From the NCBI GenBank assembly GCA_002104935.1, contig MCGT01000001.1, forward strand, positions 947,001 through 1,011,000: 64,000 nt of DNA, read 5' to 3'. Shown one piece after another: positions 61,010-64,000 of this stretch (position 1 is the stretch's first letter; each line of letters begins with the position of its first letter). The notes beneath the pieces were generated by a model. It did not search any database. It saw only the letters and a program-made list of their open reading frames with translations, and was not told where the DNA came from. The translations under genes and the position numbers were made by a program. This stretch comes from Hesseltinella vesiculosa. Lineage: Eukaryota > Mucoromycota > Mucoromycetes > Mucorales > Cunninghamellaceae.

Positions 61010-63426
61010 ATGTTATCTTCTGCCAGATTCCTGCGTTCAGCACGCTTTGTTGCTCCTCGTGCCACCCGTGTTTTGAGCACCCCTGCCATCCGAAGCTACC
61101 ACCTTTTGCATGAACAACAAGCCAATGTCTTGCCCAACAATATCGAAACTGCCAGCGCTTCTTTCCTTGTAAAGAATGTGACTTGTCACGTCAACTTGTA
61201 CTCATCATTTCTTCATCATTAAAGGACAATGCTGCTAAGATGGAAGAACTCATTGCCGACCTGGAATTGAAGATGGACAAAATCAAGCTAGGTAACGTGT
61301 TGACTTGTTAAACTTATAGAGGCTGACACAATATCTCTTGGCCCAAAGGTGGTGGTGAAACGGCTCGCCAACGTCATTTGTCTAGAAACAAAATGCTTCC
61401 CCGTGACAGGTAGGATTTGCAGGAAATCAGCGTAGGAATACACACTCACCCTTTTTTTTTTTCTCCCCAATCCCCACAGAATTAACCGCTTGTTGGATCC
61501 CAAGTAAGTGACATCATAGAAAGTAACCAATAAGCCCACCTGTCTTTTGTTCTAGCTCGCCTTTCCTCGAATTGTCACAAATGGCTGGTTATGAACTGTA
61601 CGACGACGACGTGCCTGCCGGTGGTGTGATCACCGGTATTGGTCGTGTCAGTGGGTAAGTCGACCATCGACGAAGTTGAGCGAGATCTTATTTATCTTTG
61701 GTTTGGTAGAGTGGAATGCGTGATTGTGGCCAACGACCCTACCGTTAAGGGCGGATCCTACTACCCTATTACTGGTAACGTTTTTTTCCCCTTTTTTGGA
61801 TCAGCCTCGATGCTCATTCGATCGCATCTATTTTAGTCAAGAAGCATTTGCGCGCTCAAGAAATTGCCAAAGACAACAACCTGCCCTGTATCTACCTCGG
61901 TATGAACATCCTTCAGAGAAGAGACCCACACACGCCCACCTCGATGAACTGACATGCCCTTTTTTCAGTCGATTCTGGCGGTGCCAACCTTCCTCGTCAA
62001 GCCGATGTGTTCCCCGACCGTGAGCACTTTGGCCGTATCTTCTTCAACCAAGTAAAAAGAGTAAATAGGAAACAAAGATAGGTGCTCACACCTTTTCTCT
62101 TAGGCCAACATGTCCGCCATGGGCATTCCTCAAATTGCTGTGGTGATGGGCTCTTGTACTGCTGGTGGTGCCTATGTGCCCGCCATGTCCGATGAAAGCA
62201 TCATTGTCAAAAAGCAGGGTACCATTTTCTTGGCCGGTCCTCCCTTGGTCAAGGCCGCCATTGGTGAAGAAATCAGTGCTGAAGATCTCGGCGGTGCCGA
62301 TCTCCATTGTAAGCTCACCAAATCACCATGACAAAAAATCAAACTGGCCACCACTTACCCCAATGCCCCACTTTTTTTTTTTTTTTCATCTCCAGGCCGA
62401 ACCTCTGGTGTCACCGATCACTATGCTATGGACGATGAACATGCATTGGTGCTTGCCCGTCGTGCTGTGGCCAACTTGAACCGTACGAAGAAGGTGGATG
62501 TAAGTGGATCCTCAAAAGTATATTCTTTCCCTAATGAAATGACTCATCTTTGCTTCTTTGCCACCGTGTCAGTTGGCTATGCGCACGCCCGAAGAACCCT
62601 TGTACTCTGCCGATGAAATCGGTGGTATTGTCGGTGACAATTTGAAGAAACCTTTTGACAGCAAGAACATCATCTCTCGTATTGTGGACGGCAGTCGATT
62701 TGCCGAGTTCAAAGAACAATACGGCACCACTCTGGTGACTGGCTTTGCCCATATTCACGGCTACCCTGTGGGTATCATTGCCAACAATGGTATTTTGTTC
62801 TCTGAATCAGCCTTGAAGGGTGCCCACTTTATCGAACTGTGCTCGCAACGCGGTATTCCTTTGGTCTTCTTGCAAAACATCACCGGTTTCATGGTGGGGT
62901 CGACTGCCGAAGCTGGTGGTATTGCCAAGAATGGGGCCAAATTGGTCACTGCTGTGTCCTGTGCCAAGGTGCCCAAATTCACTATCATCACTGGTGGCAG
63001 TTTTGGTGCCGGTAACTATGGTATGTGCGGCCGTGCCTACTCGCCCCGTTTCTTATGGATGTACCCTGTAAGTTCGCCCACCAAAAAAGGGAGGTCAAGC
63101 TGAATCGCTCACTGCTGTTTATTTCATTTTAGAATGCCCGTATCTCCGTCATGGGTGGTGAACAAAGTGCTAATGTGCTTGCTCAAATTACTCGTGAAAG
63201 CAAGGCCAAGAAGGGGTTGACATGGCCCACTGAAGAAGAAGAAGCTTTCATGGCTCCTATCCGTGAAAAATACGAACACGAAGGCCATCCTTACTTCTCC
63301 AGCGCTCGCCTGTGGGACGACGGTGTGATCAACCCCAAGGATACGCGTCACATCCTTGGCCTCGGTCTCAGCGCCAGTTTGAACGCTCCCATCGAAAAGA
63401 CCCGCTTTGGTGTATTTAGAATGTAG
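61010..63426 (+). CDS. MCC2: Methylcrotonoyl-CoA carboxylase beta subunit, mitochondrial
   Basis: Carboxyltransferase half of methylcrotonoyl-CoA carboxylase, in leucine breakdown in the mitochondrial matrix. Start ATG at 61010, with a basic presequence ([20 protein letters not shown], then [10 protein letters not shown]). Signature blocks: [100 protein letters not shown], then [20 protein letters not shown] and [20 protein letters not shown]. The [11 protein letters not shown] and [11 protein letters not shown] text separates it from propionyl-CoA and acetyl-CoA carboxylases. About nine short introns. It stops TAG at 63424-63426, after GVFRM. Leader and body are intact. Confidence 0.96.
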
Positions 63427-63593
63427 AGAGACCAAAGAAAAAAATACCATGTAGACAAAAAAATAAAAAAAAAGCCAGCTTTTTTTTTTCCACTTTTCTG
63501 CGCCCATCGGAGTCAGGCATGGACAGCCCACCTGTGAGCTTTTATTTTTTTTTTTTTTTGGGTCTCTTGTCATTCTATTTTCTCACCCTCAAC

Positions 63594-63872
63594 ATGCCTT
63601 CTTCCTGCCAGGAGATTCGTCAAGAATTGATCGAATGCATGCTTAAATCCAACTGTGTGCTGGTCAAGCGCAACACTGTGGCCGAATGCTTCAAGCAGGA
63701 ACACAAAGACGATGTGCCTGACGAATGTCAAAGCATCCGCAAGAGCTATGCGGACTGTCGACGAGGCATGGTAATGTGATCCTTGAAACTAGCCAACCTG
63801 GGCACAACCTAACTTTTTTATTCACCCTAGCTTGATCCACGCATGCGATTCCGAGGCAACAAGACCCAGTGA
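63594..63872 (+). CDS. PET191: Cytochrome c oxidase assembly factor COA5/Pet191
   Basis: Small twin Cx9C protein of the mitochondrial intermembrane space needed for complex IV assembly. Start ATG at 63594. It reads MPSSCQEIRQELIECMLKSN, with C-x9-C, then ECFKQEHKDDVPDECQSIRK and CQSIRKSYADC, a second C-x9-C. Six cysteines fit the COA5 pattern. One intron at about 63,774-63,830 (GTAATG ... CACCCTAG) separates RRGM from LDPRMRFRGNKTQ, and the RFRGNK text matches the Pet191 C-terminus. It stops TGA at 63870-63872. The product is about 72 residues, the usual length. It lies 168 bp after MCC beta on the same strand. Confidence 0.93.
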
Positions 63873-64000
63873 AAAGATATCCCTATCCAGCCCATTCCTA
63901 ATTTTTTTTTTACTCATGTACCACTTTGCCTTATTTGTATGATGACATCCCCTTCCATGCCATTTTCCTTCACGAGACATACACCCCATTGATCCTTATC

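Overview
This is a nuclear window from an early-diverging fungus, most likely Mucoromycota (an inference). Genes are broken by many short GT-AG introns of about 50-100 nt. Long A/T homopolymers lie in introns and promoters. The protein set is fungal: WOPR and Sfp1-like regulators, a HAL-type kinase, Mtc5/WDR59, Slm-type and Cor1. HSPA12-type chaperone, RBM48 and AGFG-type ArfGAP genes are also present. No prokaryotic-style operon is seen.

Layout. 0-7.8 kb: SBDS (-) diverges from a glutaminyl-peptide cyclotransferase (+), which converges on a large WDR59 gene (-). 7.8-9.5 kb: a gap holding an old copy of a dispersed repeat. 9.5-17 kb: 14-3-3, an MFS carrier, a WOPR regulator and mitochondrial HSP60, all on the minus strand. 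17.8-27 kb: Sfp1-like zinc finger, RasGEF, Cor1 and a succinate/fumarate carrier, all on the plus strand. 27.8-33.2 kb: a BAR/PH Slm-like gene (-) diverging from a wax-synthase-type acyltransferase (+). 33.2-36.9 kb: a repeat island with a nearly perfect ~410-bp-arm inverted repeat and a broken TnpB/Fanzor-like gene. 36.9-48 kb: Yme2, TFIIA large subunit, ArfGAP, a small non-coding host gene carrying a C/D snoRNA, a sulfotransferase and a HAL-type kinase. 50.7-64 kb: HSPA12-like, RBM48, VPS15, MCC beta and COA5/Pet191.

Themes. Several genes belong to nutrient and TOR/PKA signalling: WDR59 of GATOR2/SEACAT, Sfp1-like, RasGEF, 14-3-3, Slm-like and VPS15. Others serve mitochondria: HSP60, Cor1, succinate/fumarate carrier, Yme2, MCC beta and COA5. 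SBDS and the snoRNA serve ribosome production. No physical co-regulation of these groups is shown.

The most notable unlisted signal is at 44.1-44.35 kb. A TATA-driven short transcript has an intron containing a textbook dual-guide C/D box snoRNA. Its two guides match neighbouring 25S rRNA methylation sites, Am876 and Um898 in yeast numbering. The second is the 33.9-35.7 kb island, where a recent palindromic duplication of an old repeat abuts a decayed, still intron-bearing TnpB/Fanzor-like ORF.
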